The notes below the pieces were generated by a model that made no database searches, had not been told where the DNA came from, and saw only the letters and a program-made list of their open reading frames with translations. This document shows, piece after piece, positions 36,543 through 45,125 of a stretch of 64,000 nt of DNA. Made by a program: the position numbers and the translations under genes. Source of the stretch: Nocardiopsis listeri NBRC 13360 (GTDB taxonomy: Bacteria > Actinomycetota > Actinomycetes > Streptosporangiales > Streptosporangiaceae). Position 1 is the first letter of the stretch, and every line of letters starts with the position of its first letter. The DNA is taken from contig NZ_BCSH01000007.1 of NCBI RefSeq assembly GCF_001570765.1, positions 1 through 64,000 of the forward strand. The letters are read 5' to 3'.

Positions 36543-36905
36543 TCAGCCCTTCAGGAGTGTGGTCAGGCCCAGGCCGAGCCAGGCGGCGCCGATGCCCAGG
36601 AACAGGTGTGCCGCGACGAAGACCAACGCGCGCCTCCGGGCGCCGGTGCGCGCCAGCCGCACGGTCTCGTGGGCGAAGGTGGAGTAGGTGGTCAACGCCC
36701 CGCAGAACCCGGTGCCCAGGAGTGCCAGTGCCTCGGAAGGCAGGGGCAGGGCCAGCAGTGAACCCAGGATGAGGCTGCCGACCACGTTCACCCCCAGCGT
36801 GCCCCAAGGGAAGGCCCGACCCAGGCGGTGTTGGAGGGTCAGGTCCACCAGGAAACGCGTGGGGGCGCCCACGGCCGCGCCCAAGGCCACCATCAGGGCG
36901 CTCAC
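36543..36905 (-). CDS. crcB: Fluoride channel CrcB, second subunit (120 aa)
   Basis: A four-helix Fluc/CrcB protein: 'VNVVGSLILGSLLALPL' and 'GTGFCGALTTYSTFAHETVR' are the pore motifs, including the conserved TTYSTF. It begins at GTG 36905, overlapping the upstream crcB stop by 4 nt (GTGA), so the two are translated together and probably form a heterodimeric channel. CrcB exports fluoride ions to protect the cell. Opposite topology of the two subunits is likely. Confidence 0.92.
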   Translation of the reverse strand: MSALMVALGAAVGAPTRFLVDLTLQHRLGRAFPWGTLGVNVVGSLILGSLLALPLPSEALALLGTGFCGALTTYSTFAHETVRLARTGARRRALVFVAAHLFLGIGAAWLGLGLTTLLKG

Positions 36906-37327
36906 GGGTTCCTCCCGGTGTCGTGGGTGAGGAGTCGGTGGGCCAGCGCGGAGGCGGCCCAGGCCGCGGTGAGCGCGCCGACCAGTGTCAAGGAGAGGTA
37001 GGCCAGCGCCACCTGCGGGGCGCCTCGATCCAGGGCGGTGACCACGTCCGCGGCGTAGGCGGAGAAAGTGGTGTATCCGCCCAGGAAGCCCACACCCCAG
37101 AACGGGCGCACGTAGGGGTTGTGGGGCCACCCGTGCGCGATCAGTTCCATCAGCAGGCCGATGAGCAGGCTGCCGGTGACGTTGACGGCCAGGATCGTCC
37201 AGGAGACCCCCGAGGCGGCGGGCGGCCACAGGGTGTCCAGGCCGTGGCGGGTCAGCGCGCCCAAGGCCCCGCCGAGGGCGACGAAGGCGAGCACGGACCG
37301 AAGGCGGGCCGGTGCGGGTGGGGTCAT
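36902..37327 (-). CDS. crcB: Fluoride channel CrcB, first subunit (141 aa)
   Basis: The first of two adjacent CrcB proteins. It has 'LGGALGALTRHGLDTLW' near the start, 'ILAVNVTGSLLIGLLMELIA' and 'GVGFLGGYTTFSAYAADVVT' as pore helices, and ends after four helices. The start is ATG 37327, 8 nt after GGAGG. The leader contains a strong stem GCGGACCC/GGGTCCGC (37367-37374, 37409-37416), but the consensus of the fluoride riboswitch is not evident by eye. Confidence 0.92.
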   Translation of the reverse strand: MTPPAPARLRSVLAFVALGGALGALTRHGLDTLWPPAASGVSWTILAVNVTGSLLIGLLMELIAHGWPHNPYVRPFWGVGFLGGYTTFSAYAADVVTALDRGAPQVALAYLSLTLVGALTAAWAASALAHRLLTHDTGRNP

Positions 37328-37478
37328 GATCCCCATCCTCCACCCGGAGAGCACCTGGTGGCGTCGGCGGACCCCGAGATCCGTGGCTCCTGCCCGAGCC
37401 GGGGGCGAGGGTCCGCTTCAGGGAGGGGATCAGGGCCATCCCCGATGGTTTTCCGGCCGCCCGGGTAGGATTCTGGCC

Positions 37479-38099
37479 ATGCGGTCAAAAAACGAGCCAG
37501 GCGGTCAGAAGCGGTCCTTCATCGAGAGGGCCCGCAGGGCACAGATCATCGACGCGGCGGTGCGCACCATCGCCGAGGTCGGTTACCCGAACGCCTCCCT
37601 GGCTCGGATCGCACGGACGGCGCAGGTGAGCAAAGGCGTCATCTCCTACCACTTCGACGGCAAGGACGAGCTGATGGACCAGGTGGTGATAAGCGTCTAC
37701 ACCCAGATCGGGGAGGAGGTCGCGCCCCGGGTCCTGGCCGAGCAGAACATGGAACGTGCGCTGCGCACCCACGTGCGCGGCGTGGCCGAGTACGCGCTGG
37801 CCCATCGCGAGCGCATGACGGCACTGTCCCAGATCTTCCGGCACTTCCGTGACGCCCAGGGCGCCCCCCGCTTCGATGGGTCCCAACCCGAGGCGATCTA
37901 CCAGCCCATGGAAGAGCTCTACCGAGCCGGGCAGCGCAGCGGGGAGTTCCGCGACTTCGACGTGCGGGTGATGGCGGTCAGCCAGCAGGCGACCATCGAC
38001 GCCATGTTCGAGTACTGGCGGACACACCCCGACCACGACCTGCTCGCACACGCCGACGAACTGGGCGAACTCCTGGTCCGTGCGATTCGAGCCCCATGA
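37479..38099 (+). CDS. TetR-family regulator (206 aa)
   Basis: A TetR-type repressor of standard length. The DNA-binding domain reads 'RRAQIIDAAVRTIAEVGYPN' then 'ASLARIARTAQVSKGVISYH' and 'FDGKDELMDQVV'. The ligand domain is helical and rich in His and Met. ATG 37479 is preceded by GGTAGGA. It lies 27 bp before an acyltransferase gene in the same direction, which it likely controls. Confidence 0.9.
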   Translation: MRSKNEPGGQKRSFIERARRAQIIDAAVRTIAEVGYPNASLARIARTAQVSKGVISYHFDGKDELMDQVVISVYTQIGEEVAPRVLAEQNMERALRTHVRGVAEYALAHRERMTALSQIFRHFRDAQGAPRFDGSQPEAIYQPMEELYRAGQRSGEFRDFDVRVMAVSQQATIDAMFEYWRTHPDHDLLAHADELGELLVRAIRAP

Positions 38100-38126
38100 C
38101 CGTCACACCATAGTGACGAGGTCCCC

Positions 38127-39275
38127 ATGACACAGAACATCAGCCCATCCACCACCGAGGCGGCCGACCGACCGGCCCGCCCCCGACTGTTCTACGTCGA
38201 CCACCTCAGGGTGGTCTTGACGGTCCTGGTCGTGTTGCACCACGCGGCCATCACCTACGGCAACATCCCGGTGTGGTACCTGACCGAGCCGGCCCAAGAC
38301 CCCTCCGGGGTGGCGCTGGACCTGTTCGTGCTCTTCAACCAGACGTTCTTCATGGGGATGTTCTTCCTCATCGCCGGGTACTTCGTGCCGGGTTCGATCG
38401 ATCGGCGCGGGCGGCGCGGGTTCACGCGCGAACGCCTGGTCCGGTTGGGTGTTCCCCTGCTGCTGTTCCTGGTTTTGTTGCGGCCCTTGGCCATGATCCC
38501 GGCGTTCGCACAGGTGTTGGCCGCCGAACCCGACCTTCCGCTGTGGCTGCTGTACCTGCTCACCATCGACCCGGGCCCGATGTGGTTCGTGGAGGTGCTG
38601 TTGGTGATGAGCCTGGTCTATGTGCTGGTGCGCGGTGTGCGTGAGCGTCGTTCCCAGCCCGCCCCGGTCGTGGCACGGGTTCGGGAGCGGGGGCCGGTGC
38701 GCTGGCTGGTTCCGGTTCTGGTGTTCGCGGTGGGACTGGCCCTGGTCACCTTCGCCTGGCGGTGGGCCTTCCCCGCGCCGTACTGGCCGGTGGTGGGGTT
38801 GCCCAGCCCCGGTTACCTGCCCCAGTACGTGGCCATGTTCATCGTGGGCGCGCTCGCCTACCGAGGTGACTGGTTGCACCGGTTGCCGGACCGGGCCGGG
38901 GTGGTCGGCGGGATCGCCGCGATGGTGGCACTGCCCGTCACGATCATGTTCGTGACCGCTGCCCCGGGCACCGGTGCGTCCTTGGTGCATCTGGTGGCGG
39001 AGAACCTGTTCTCGGTGGGTTTGGTGCTGGCGCTGCTGGTCTTCTTCCGTCGGTTCCTGGCCCGGGACAACCATGTGTGGCGGTTCCTGGGTGAGAACGC
39101 CTTCGCGGTGTACGTGCTGCACGCGGTGGTGTTGGTGTTGGTGGCCATGGCGCTGGGCGGCTGGCAGGCCCCGGCGGTGGTCAAGTTCGTCGGCCTGGCC
39201 GCGTTGAGCGTGCCGCTGACCTGGGCGTTGGCCGCCGGTGTGCGGGCGATTCCGGGGGTCGATCGGGTGCTGTGA
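38127..39275 (+). CDS. Membrane acyltransferase, acyltransferase-3 type (382 aa)
   Basis: A ten-to-eleven-helix acyltransferase-3 protein. 'RLFYVDHLRVVLTVLVVLHH' carries the conserved histidine of the family, followed by 'FNQTFFMGMFFLIAGYFVP' and 'FTRERLVRLGVPLLLF', and the late 'NAFAVYVLHAVVLVLVAMAL' motif. Such enzymes O-acylate surface polysaccharides or secondary metabolites. It forms an operon with the upstream TetR gene. No fused extracytoplasmic SGNH domain is present. Confidence 0.9.
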   Translation: MTQNISPSTTEAADRPARPRLFYVDHLRVVLTVLVVLHHAAITYGNIPVWYLTEPAQDPSGVALDLFVLFNQTFFMGMFFLIAGYFVPGSIDRRGRRGFTRERLVRLGVPLLLFLVLLRPLAMIPAFAQVLAAEPDLPLWLLYLLTIDPGPMWFVEVLLVMSLVYVLVRGVRERRSQPAPVVARVRERGPVRWLVPVLVFAVGLALVTFAWRWAFPAPYWPVVGLPSPGYLPQYVAMFIVGALAYRGDWLHRLPDRAGVVGGIAAMVALPVTIMFVTAAPGTGASLVHLVAENLFSVGLVLALLVFFRRFLARDNHVWRFLGENAFAVYVLHAVVLVLVAMALGGWQAPAVVKFVGLAALSVPLTWALAAGVRAIPGVDRVL

Positions 39276-39340
39276 GCACGACATGACGGGAGGTGCCGTT
39301 CCCATCCGCCCGGAGCGGAGGGGAGCGGCCCTGCTCCGGT

Positions 39341-40047
39341 TCAGGGGCCCGGGCGCAGGTGCAGCTCGGTGATGGTCGCGTCGCGAGGCAGCTCCAGCAC
39401 GTCCACGATCGCGCGGGCAAGGGTGGTGGGCCGGATGCAGTCCTGGGGGTCGTAGGACCGATCGAAGTCCGCGCGCACCCGCCGCAGGGTTTCGGTGGCG
39501 GTGTCCCCCCGGGGTGGATCCCGGTGACCCGTACTCCGTGTTCGGCCTCCTCGGCGCGCAACGCGTCGGCCAGCTCGCTCAGCCCCGCCTTGCTCGCGGT
39601 GAAGGCCGACCAGCGCGGCACCCCTTGCAGACCGGGGGCGGCGTTGACCAGGACCACATGGCCCTTGGCGGCGCGCAGCGCGGGCAGTAGCAGGCGGGTG
39701 AGTTCGGCGGCCGCGATCAGGTTGACCGACAGCACCCGGTGCCACAGGGCGGCGGGGGAGTCGGCCACCGTCGCCACCGGGGAGAGCCCCGCGCAGTGCA
39801 CGAAGGCCGACAGCTCCCCGACCTCGCCGAGTAGTGGTCCCAATGCCCGGGGCAGGCTCTGGGGATGTTCGAGGTCGGCGTGGACGGTCCGCACCCCCGG
39901 CCGGGTCCGGGCCAGGTCGGCCAGACGGTCCGGGTCGCGGCCCAGCGCCGCCACATGGCGTTCGCGGCGCAGGAGTTCGTCGACCAGGGCGGTACCGATT
40001 CCACCGGTGGCTCCGCTCACCAGGACCGTGGGGGTGGGGGCTCGCAT
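39341..40047 (-). pseudogene. Short-chain dehydrogenase with a frameshift
   Basis: From ATG 40047 the protein reads as an SDR: TGATGGIGTA-like Rossmann 'VSGATGGIGTALVDELL', 'SAFVHCAGLSPVATVADSP', 'GHVVLVNAAPGLQGVPRWSA' and 'FTASKAGLSELADALR'. At a run of six C (39505-39510, after 'GIHPG') the frame shifts; adding one base gives the expected end 'DTATETLRRVRADFDRSYDP' through 'DATITELHLRPGP'. As sequenced the protein would lose its last 45 or so correct residues. This may be a sequence error or a recent pseudogene. Confidence 0.82.
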
Positions 40048-40113
40048 GGTGGGCATTGTCGCAGAGCGTGGCGTTAGGCTCGACGGAGTTTTCCAGCCAG
40101 GGAAAGGACCGCT

Positions 40114-40665
40114 GTGACCAGCGCCAAGGAACGAATGCTCGCAGGTGAGCCCTACCGGGTCGACGCCGAGTTGGCGGCCGAGGCCGTCCGGTGCCACAAG
40201 CTCATGGACGTCTTCAACGCCACCGCCTCCGACGACCACGAGGGGCGCGCCCAGGCGTTGGCCGACCTGCTCGGCGAAGTGGGTGAGAACGCCGCCGTGC
40301 GCCCGCCCCTGTACGTGGACTACGGCCACCGCATCACCCTGGGCGAGGGGGTGTTCGTCAACTTCGGCGCGATGATGCTGGACGTGGCGCCGATCCGGAT
40401 CGGCGCCCACACCCAGATGGGTCCCAACGTCCAACTGCTCACCCCCACCCACCCTCTCGATCCCGCCGAGCGCAAGGCCGGTTGGGAGTCCGCCGAGCCC
40501 ATCACCATCGGTGAGAACGTGTGGTTGGGCGGCGGCGTGATCGTCTGCCCCGGTGTGACCATCGGCGACAACACCGTGGTGGGCGCCGGAGCGGTGGTCA
40601 CCAAGGATCTGCCCGCCAACGTGGTCGCCGTCGGCAACCCCGCCAGGGTGATCAAACCGCTGTGA
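40114..40665 (+). CDS. Maltose/galactoside O-acetyltransferase type protein (183 aa)
   Basis: A hexapeptide-repeat acetyltransferase of the Maa/LacA/NodL group. 'RPPLYVDYGHRITLGEGVFV' then 'NFGAMMLDVAPIRIGAHTQM' and 'GPNVQLLTPTHPLDPAER' contain the catalytic histidine; 'NVWLGGGVIVCPGVTIGDN' continues the helix. It transfers acetyl from acetyl-CoA to a sugar or polyol. GTG 40114 follows GGAAAGGA. A strong hairpin terminator lies just after the stop. Confidence 0.93.
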   Translation: MTSAKERMLAGEPYRVDAELAAEAVRCHKLMDVFNATASDDHEGRAQALADLLGEVGENAAVRPPLYVDYGHRITLGEGVFVNFGAMMLDVAPIRIGAHTQMGPNVQLLTPTHPLDPAERKAGWESAEPITIGENVWLGGGVIVCPGVTIGDNTVVGAGAVVTKDLPANVVAVGNPARVIKPL

Positions 40666-40675
40666 AAAGGGTGAT

Positions 40676-40707
40676 CCGTCCCCCGGTGTGGCGCCACCGG
40701 GGGACGG
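40676..40707. terminator. Terminator between acetyltransferase and ABC exporter genes
   Basis: A perfect 13-bp stem (CCGTCCCCCGGTG with CACCGGGGGACGG) has a TGGCGC loop and lies between convergent gene ends. Confidence 0.75.
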
Positions 40708-40725
40708 GGTCGGAGGCGGCGGGGC

Positions 40726-42630
40726 TCAGCCCGCCACGTGCACGGGGTCGCCGCCATCGGCGGAGGCGGGTTCCTGGGCGAACTGGGTGCGGTACAGCTC
40801 GTTGTAGCGACCACCGCGGGCGAGCAGTTCGGTGTGGGTTCCCCGTTCCGCGATCCGGCCGCCCTCCACCACCAGGATCGCGTCGGCGGCACGGATGGTG
40901 GACAGCCGGTGGGCGATCACCAGGGCGGTGCGTCCCCGCAGGGCCTCGCTCAGGGCGGCCTGGACCGCGGCCTCGGAGGTGGAGTCCAGCGCCGAGGTGG
41001 CCTCGTCGAGGATGACGATCTCCGGGTCGGTCAGCAGTAGTCGGGCGATGGTCAGGCGTTGGCGTTCACCGCCGGAGAAGCGGTATCCGCGCTCGCCCAC
41101 CACCGTGTCCAGACCGTCGGGCAGGGCGGCGACGAGGGTGTCCAGTCGTGCGCGGCGCAGCGCGTCCCAGACCTGTTCCTCGGTGGCCTGCGGTGCGCCC
41201 AGGGTGAGGTTGAGGCGGATGGACTCGTGGAACAGGTGCCCGTCCTGGGTGACCATGCCCAAGGTGGCGCGGATGGAGTCGAAGGTCAGGTCGCGTACGT
41301 CGGTGTCTCCCAGGCGTACCGAACCGGCGTCCACGTCGTACAGGCGTGGGGTGAGTTGGGCGATGGTGGACTTGCCCGCGCCGGAGGAGCCGACCAGTGC
41401 CACGGTCTGACCGGGTTCGACGTGGAAGGACACCCCGTGCAGGACGGGCCCGTGATCGGCCGGATCCAAGGTGGCGACCTCCTCCAGGGAGGCCAGGGAG
41501 ACCTTGTCGGCGGTGGGGTAGGCGAAGGTGACGTCGTCGAACTCCAGTGACACCGGGCCGGCCGGCAGGGGGTGGGCGTCGGGCTTTTCGTCCACCAGCG
41601 GCTTGAGATCGAGTACCTCGAAGACACGGCTGAAGCTGACCAGGGCGCTCATGACCTCCACGCGTGCGCCGGCCAGTGCGGTGAGGGGTGCGTACAGGCG
41701 GGTCAGGAGCATGCCCATGGACACCACGGTTCCGGCGTCCAGACGACCGCTGAGCGCGTAGAAGCCGCCCAGTCCGTAGACCAGGGCCAGGGCGATGGCC
41801 GAGACCAGGGTCAGGGCGGTGAAGAAGACCTCCTGGACCATGGCGGTGCGCACGCCGATGTCGCGAACCCGTGAGGCCCGGCGGGCGAACTCCGCGGACT
41901 CCTCTGCGGGTCGCCCGAAGAGCTTGACCAGGGTGGCGCCGGGCGCGGAGAAGCGTTCGGTCATCTGGGTGCCCATGGCGGAGTTGTGCAGGGCGCGTTC
42001 GCGTTCGATCCGGGCCAGGCGTGCGCCCATGCGGCGGGCGGGGATGACGAAGACGGGCAGCAACAGCAGCGACAGCAGGGTGATCTGCCAGGACAGGGTG
42101 ATCATCACGGCCAGGGCCAGGATGAGGGTGACCAGGTTGCTCATCACCCCGGAGAGCACGTCGCTGAAGGCGCGTTGGGCTCCGATGACGTCGTTGTTGA
42201 GGCGGCTGACCAGGGCGCCGGTACGGGTGCGGGTGAAGAAGGCGACCGGCATGCGTTGGACGTGGTCGTAGACGGTGGTGCGCAGGTCCAGGATGAGTCC
42301 TTCGCCCACGCGGGAGGAGAGCCAACGCACGATCAGGGCCAGGATCGCCTCGGCGACGGCCACGGCGGCGATGAGGCCGGCCAGGAGCAGGACGGGGCGC
42401 AGGGCGCCGCCGTCGATGATGGCGTTGACCACGAGTCCGGCCAGTAGTGGTGTGGCCACGGCCAGGGCCGCGGTGACCACGCTCAGGACCAGGAACCAGA
42501 TGAGGGGTCGGGTATGGGGGCGGGCGAAGCCGGCGATCCTGCGTAGGACGGGCAGGGAGAAGGGCCGTTGGTCCTCCTTGGCGTGCATGGCGTGGTAGAT
42601 GGAGTTCCACGCGGCCATTTCCATGCTCAT
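40726..42630 (-). CDS. ABC exporter, fused permease/ATPase (634 aa)
   Basis: A type IV half-transporter with six membrane helices and a C-terminal ATPase. Walker A is 'ALVGSSGAGKSTIAQL', the signature is 'RFSGGERQRLTIARLLL', Walker B is 'IVILDEATSALDSTSE', and the switch His is in 'ALVIAHRLSTIRAAD'. The transmembrane part has 'GLVVNAIIDGGAL' and 'VQRMPVAFFTRTRTGALVSR'. It exports a drug-like or lipid substrate as a homodimer. The promoter upstream has a MerR-type 19-bp spacer, suggesting induction by a drug or oxidant. Confidence 0.92.
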   Translation of the reverse strand: MSMEMAAWNSIYHAMHAKEDQRPFSLPVLRRIAGFARPHTRPLIWFLVLSVVTAALAVATPLLAGLVVNAIIDGGALRPVLLLAGLIAAVAVAEAILALIVRWLSSRVGEGLILDLRTTVYDHVQRMPVAFFTRTRTGALVSRLNNDVIGAQRAFSDVLSGVMSNLVTLILALAVMITLSWQITLLSLLLLPVFVIPARRMGARLARIERERALHNSAMGTQMTERFSAPGATLVKLFGRPAEESAEFARRASRVRDIGVRTAMVQEVFFTALTLVSAIALALVYGLGGFYALSGRLDAGTVVSMGMLLTRLYAPLTALAGARVEVMSALVSFSRVFEVLDLKPLVDEKPDAHPLPAGPVSLEFDDVTFAYPTADKVSLASLEEVATLDPADHGPVLHGVSFHVEPGQTVALVGSSGAGKSTIAQLTPRLYDVDAGSVRLGDTDVRDLTFDSIRATLGMVTQDGHLFHESIRLNLTLGAPQATEEQVWDALRRARLDTLVAALPDGLDTVVGERGYRFSGGERQRLTIARLLLTDPEIVILDEATSALDSTSEAAVQAALSEALRGRTALVIAHRLSTIRAADAILVVEGGRIAERGTHTELLARGGRYNELYRTQFAQEPASADGGDPVHVAG

Positions 42631-42667
42631 GGGTTCACCGATCGATCGTGGGTCCGGGCTCCCCTGA

Positions 42668-42698
42668 ACCGTAGAACCTCAACAATGGTTGAGGTCAA
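42668..42698 (-). promoter_or_regulatory. MerR-type promoter of the ABC exporter
   Basis: On the reverse strand -35 TTGACC (42693-42698) and -10 TACGGT (42668-42673) are 19 bp apart. The spacer holds the perfect dyad ACCTCAAC-4-GTTGAGGT (42676-42695). Overlong spacers with a central dyad are the hallmark of promoters activated by MerR/SoxR-family proteins. Confidence 0.7.
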
Positions 42699-42785
42699 TC
42701 TATGCATCTGACATTCCTTATTGCTCCCTTTACTTCTTTATTCAGGGAGGGTTAGGGTCGTTTCAGGATGAACAGGGGAGTCCGA

Positions 42786-43625
42786 GTGGAGACGATCTAC
42801 CGCAACGAAGAGACGGCCCGAAGGATCCGGGACCGCTACGAACGGGAACTGGAGCGGTGGCCGATACCGGCCGAGCGGTGCCACCTGCCCACACGGGAGG
42901 GCGAGACCTTCGTCCTGGTCACCGGCCCCGAACAGGCGCCGCCACTGGTGCTGCTGCACGGGTCGGGGGCCAACGCCACCACCTGGCGCGCGGACATCGC
43001 GCTCTGGTCGGAGCACTTTCGGGTGCATGCGGTGGACCTGGTCGGCGAACCCGGGCTGAGCGCCCCCTCCCGCCCGGACCTGACCACGGAGTCGAGCGCG
43101 TTGTGGCTCGACGACGTGCTGTCCGGGCTGGGCCTGGAACGCGTGGCCCTGGCGGGGATGTCGCTGGGTGGGTGGACGGCGTTGGACTACGCGATCCGTC
43201 GCCCGGGACGTGTTTCGCGGCTGGTGTTGGTCTGCCCCGGGGGAGTGGGCGCCCAGCGCCGGTGGCGGATCCTGGGAGCCGGGCTACTGATGTTGTTCGG
43301 TCGGTATGGCCGGGTGAGCGCCACCCGCTACCTGACGGGACTGGACGATCCTGCGGACCGGGCGGTGCTCGAAGCGGTGCTGGACAACTTCGCCGGGTTC
43401 CGGCCTCGCACCGAGCAACTACCGATTTTCACCCCCCAGGCGCTAGGTGCCCTGAACATGCCGGTGTTCGTGATCGTGGGCGAGCGGGACCGGATGTTCG
43501 ATTCGGCCGGTACCGCCCGCCGCATGCGCGCCCTGGTGCCGAACGCCCGTGTGCGGGTGCTACCCGGTGTGGGTCACGCCGTCCTGGACCAGACCGAACC
43601 GGTGCTGGAGTTCCTGCGCGCCTGA
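42786..43625 (+). CDS. Alpha/beta hydrolase (279 aa)
   Basis: A standard alpha/beta hydrolase: 'PPLVLLHGSGANATTWRADI' is the oxyanion HG region, 'ALAGMSLGGWTALDYAIR' holds the nucleophile (GMSLGG), 'FVIVGERDRMFD' the Asp and 'VLPGVGHAVLDQTEPVLEFL' the His. The start is GTG 42786, about 6 nt after GGGGAG; ATG 42768 is also in frame. It is divergent from the ABC exporter, so the MerR-type dyad between them may control both. Confidence 0.87.
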   Translation: METIYRNEETARRIRDRYERELERWPIPAERCHLPTREGETFVLVTGPEQAPPLVLLHGSGANATTWRADIALWSEHFRVHAVDLVGEPGLSAPSRPDLTTESSALWLDDVLSGLGLERVALAGMSLGGWTALDYAIRRPGRVSRLVLVCPGGVGAQRRWRILGAGLLMLFGRYGRVSATRYLTGLDDPADRAVLEAVLDNFAGFRPRTEQLPIFTPQALGALNMPVFVIVGERDRMFDSAGTARRMRALVPNARVRVLPGVGHAVLDQTEPVLEFLRA

Positions 43626-43668
43626 GCCCGGACGGTCTCGCCGCCCCGGCTCGCCCGGGCCGTGCCCC

Positions 43669-44574
43669 TCAGATGAGGATGACGATCTTTCCGCGTGTAC
43701 GTCCGCGCTCGGCGTGCGCGTGGGCGTCGGCGATCGCCTTCAAGGGGTAGGTCTGTTCGATGCTGGGTGTGTAGTGGCCTTGCCGGCCCAGTTCCGCGGC
43801 CTCGGACAGGAGATCGGAGTCGTTCTCGGCGTTGACCACGTGTGTGCCCAGACGTTGCCCGCCCGCGTGGTCGGCGACCGTGGCGACGCGAGTCGGGTCG
43901 CCCGTGATCGCGACGATGTCCTCCAGCGAGCCGGAGGCCGCGGTGTCGAGCGCGATGTCGACGCCGTGCGGGGCGAGAGCGGTGAGACGTTGCGCGAGGC
44001 CGGGGCCATAGGTGGTGGGAACGGCGCCCAGGGAGGTGAGGAACTCGTGGTTGCGTTCGCTCGCCGTCCCGATCACGGTGGCGCCTCGTGCCGCGGCGAT
44101 CTCGACCCCCGCGCTGCCCACGCCTCCGGCGGCGCCCTCGATGAGAAGGGTGCGCCCCGTGAGGGGTCCGAGCGCGTTCAGTCCACGCATCGCGGTCACG
44201 GAGGCCAGAGCGGCTCCGGCGGCCTGCTCATCGGTCCAGTTGGCGGGGGTGTGTGCCCAAGCAGAGAGGATGACCAGCTCGGCGCTCGCCCCGGTGATAC
44301 CGCCCAGCCCGAAGACGCGGTCGCCGATGCTCACCTCTCGCACTCCGTCACCGATCTCGTCGACCACACCGGCGGCGTCGCGTCCGGGAATGGCGGGCGG
44401 CTCCAGGGGAAGCATCTCGCGCAGGGCCCCGGTGCGCAGCTTCCAGTCGATGGGGTTGACACTGGCCGCCGCGACACGGACACGGATCTCACCGGGTCCA
44501 GGGTGGGGGTCGGGGGCCTGCTCGATCACCAGGTTCTCCACTCCGCCGTATTCGTGGAAGCGTGCTGCGCGCAT
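43669..44574 (-). CDS. Zinc-independent quinone oxidoreductase-like MDR (301 aa)
   Basis: A medium-chain reductase of the quinone oxidoreductase type, without zinc ligands. 'PDPHPGPGEIRVRVAAASVN' and 'NPIDWKLRTGALREMLPLEP' begin it; the NADPH-binding motif is 'LLIEGAAGGVGSAGVEIAAA'. It likely detoxifies quinones or other electrophiles. It is divergent from a MerR gene and its promoter has a MerR-type dyad with the same geometry as the ABC exporter's, suggesting a shared detoxification response. Confidence 0.92.
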   Translation of the reverse strand: MRAARFHEYGGVENLVIEQAPDPHPGPGEIRVRVAAASVNPIDWKLRTGALREMLPLEPPAIPGRDAAGVVDEIGDGVREVSIGDRVFGLGGITGASAELVILSAWAHTPANWTDEQAAGAALASVTAMRGLNALGPLTGRTLLIEGAAGGVGSAGVEIAAARGATVIGTASERNHEFLTSLGAVPTTYGPGLAQRLTALAPHGVDIALDTAASGSLEDIVAITGDPTRVATVADHAGGQRLGTHVVNAENDSDLLSEAAELGRQGHYTPSIEQTYPLKAIADAHAHAERGRTRGKIVILI

Positions 44575-44627
44575 GATGTCCGCCTTACCTTGATGGTTCT
44601 CGACGAGGTGTTCGTTCGATCGCCGTT

Positions 44628-44658
44628 ACCCTAGAACCTGACGTTGACGTGAGGTGCA
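44628..44658 (-). promoter_or_regulatory. MerR-type promoter of the quinone oxidoreductase gene
   Basis: The reverse strand has -10 TAGGGT (44628-44633) and -35 TGCACC (44653-44658) with a 19-bp spacer containing an imperfect dyad ACCTGACG-4-CGTGAGGT (44636-44655). The TA-GAACCT context and the distances match those of the 42.67-kb promoter exactly. Confidence 0.65.
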
Positions 44659-44699
44659 AATCGGCGAGCCGGGACCGTCTCCCGGCCGGAGGAGGACAG

Positions 44700-45125
44700 G
44701 TGCGGATCGGTGAGGTCGCCGAGCAGGCGGGGGTGAGCGTGAGGGCTCTGCGCTACTACGAGGAACAGCATCTGCTCGTCGCCGACCGCGCCGCCGGTGG
44801 CCGGCGGAGGTATCCCGAATCCGCCGTCGAACGCGTCAGGTTGATTCAGCGGCTGTACGCCGCGGGCCTGGCGAGTGCCACCGTCCGAGAGGTACTGCCG
44901 TGCGTGGACTCGGGTGAGACCGAGGCTTCCCCCGCCCTGTTGGAGCGGTTGGTGGACGAACGCGCGCTCATCGACCAGCGGATCACCGACCTGCTCTCCG
45001 TGCGTGACCGGCTCGACGAAGTCATCGGTGTGGCACGAAACCCAGACCTGGGCTGTGCTCATGACGACACTCGCCCCGGAGGTCGGCCCGGGACCATATG
45101 GAAGCGGTCCCACGAGGGGCGTTGA
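44700..45125 (+). CDS. MerR-family regulator (141 aa)
   Basis: A MerR activator: 'RIGEVAEQAGVSVRALRYYE' followed by 'EQHLLVADRAAGGRRRYPES' is the classic winged helix, then 'RVRLIQRLYAAGLASATVRE' leads into the dimerisation helix. The short C-terminal effector region has one Cys pair candidate ('PCVDSG', 'DLGCAHDD'). GTG 44700 has GGAGGA 6 nt upstream. It is divergent from the quinone oxidoreductase gene, its likely target, and possibly also regulates the ABC exporter 2 kb away. Confidence 0.93.
   Translation: MRIGEVAEQAGVSVRALRYYEEQHLLVADRAAGGRRRYPESAVERVRLIQRLYAAGLASATVREVLPCVDSGETEASPALLERLVDERALIDQRITDLLSVRDRLDEVIGVARNPDLGCAHDDTRPGGRPGTIWKRSHEGR

Noticed and set aside
37328-37478. Fluoride riboswitch in the crcB leader
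   Set aside because: A GGGGATGG and stems are present, but the ordered consensus elements could not be placed; left as a check rather than a call.
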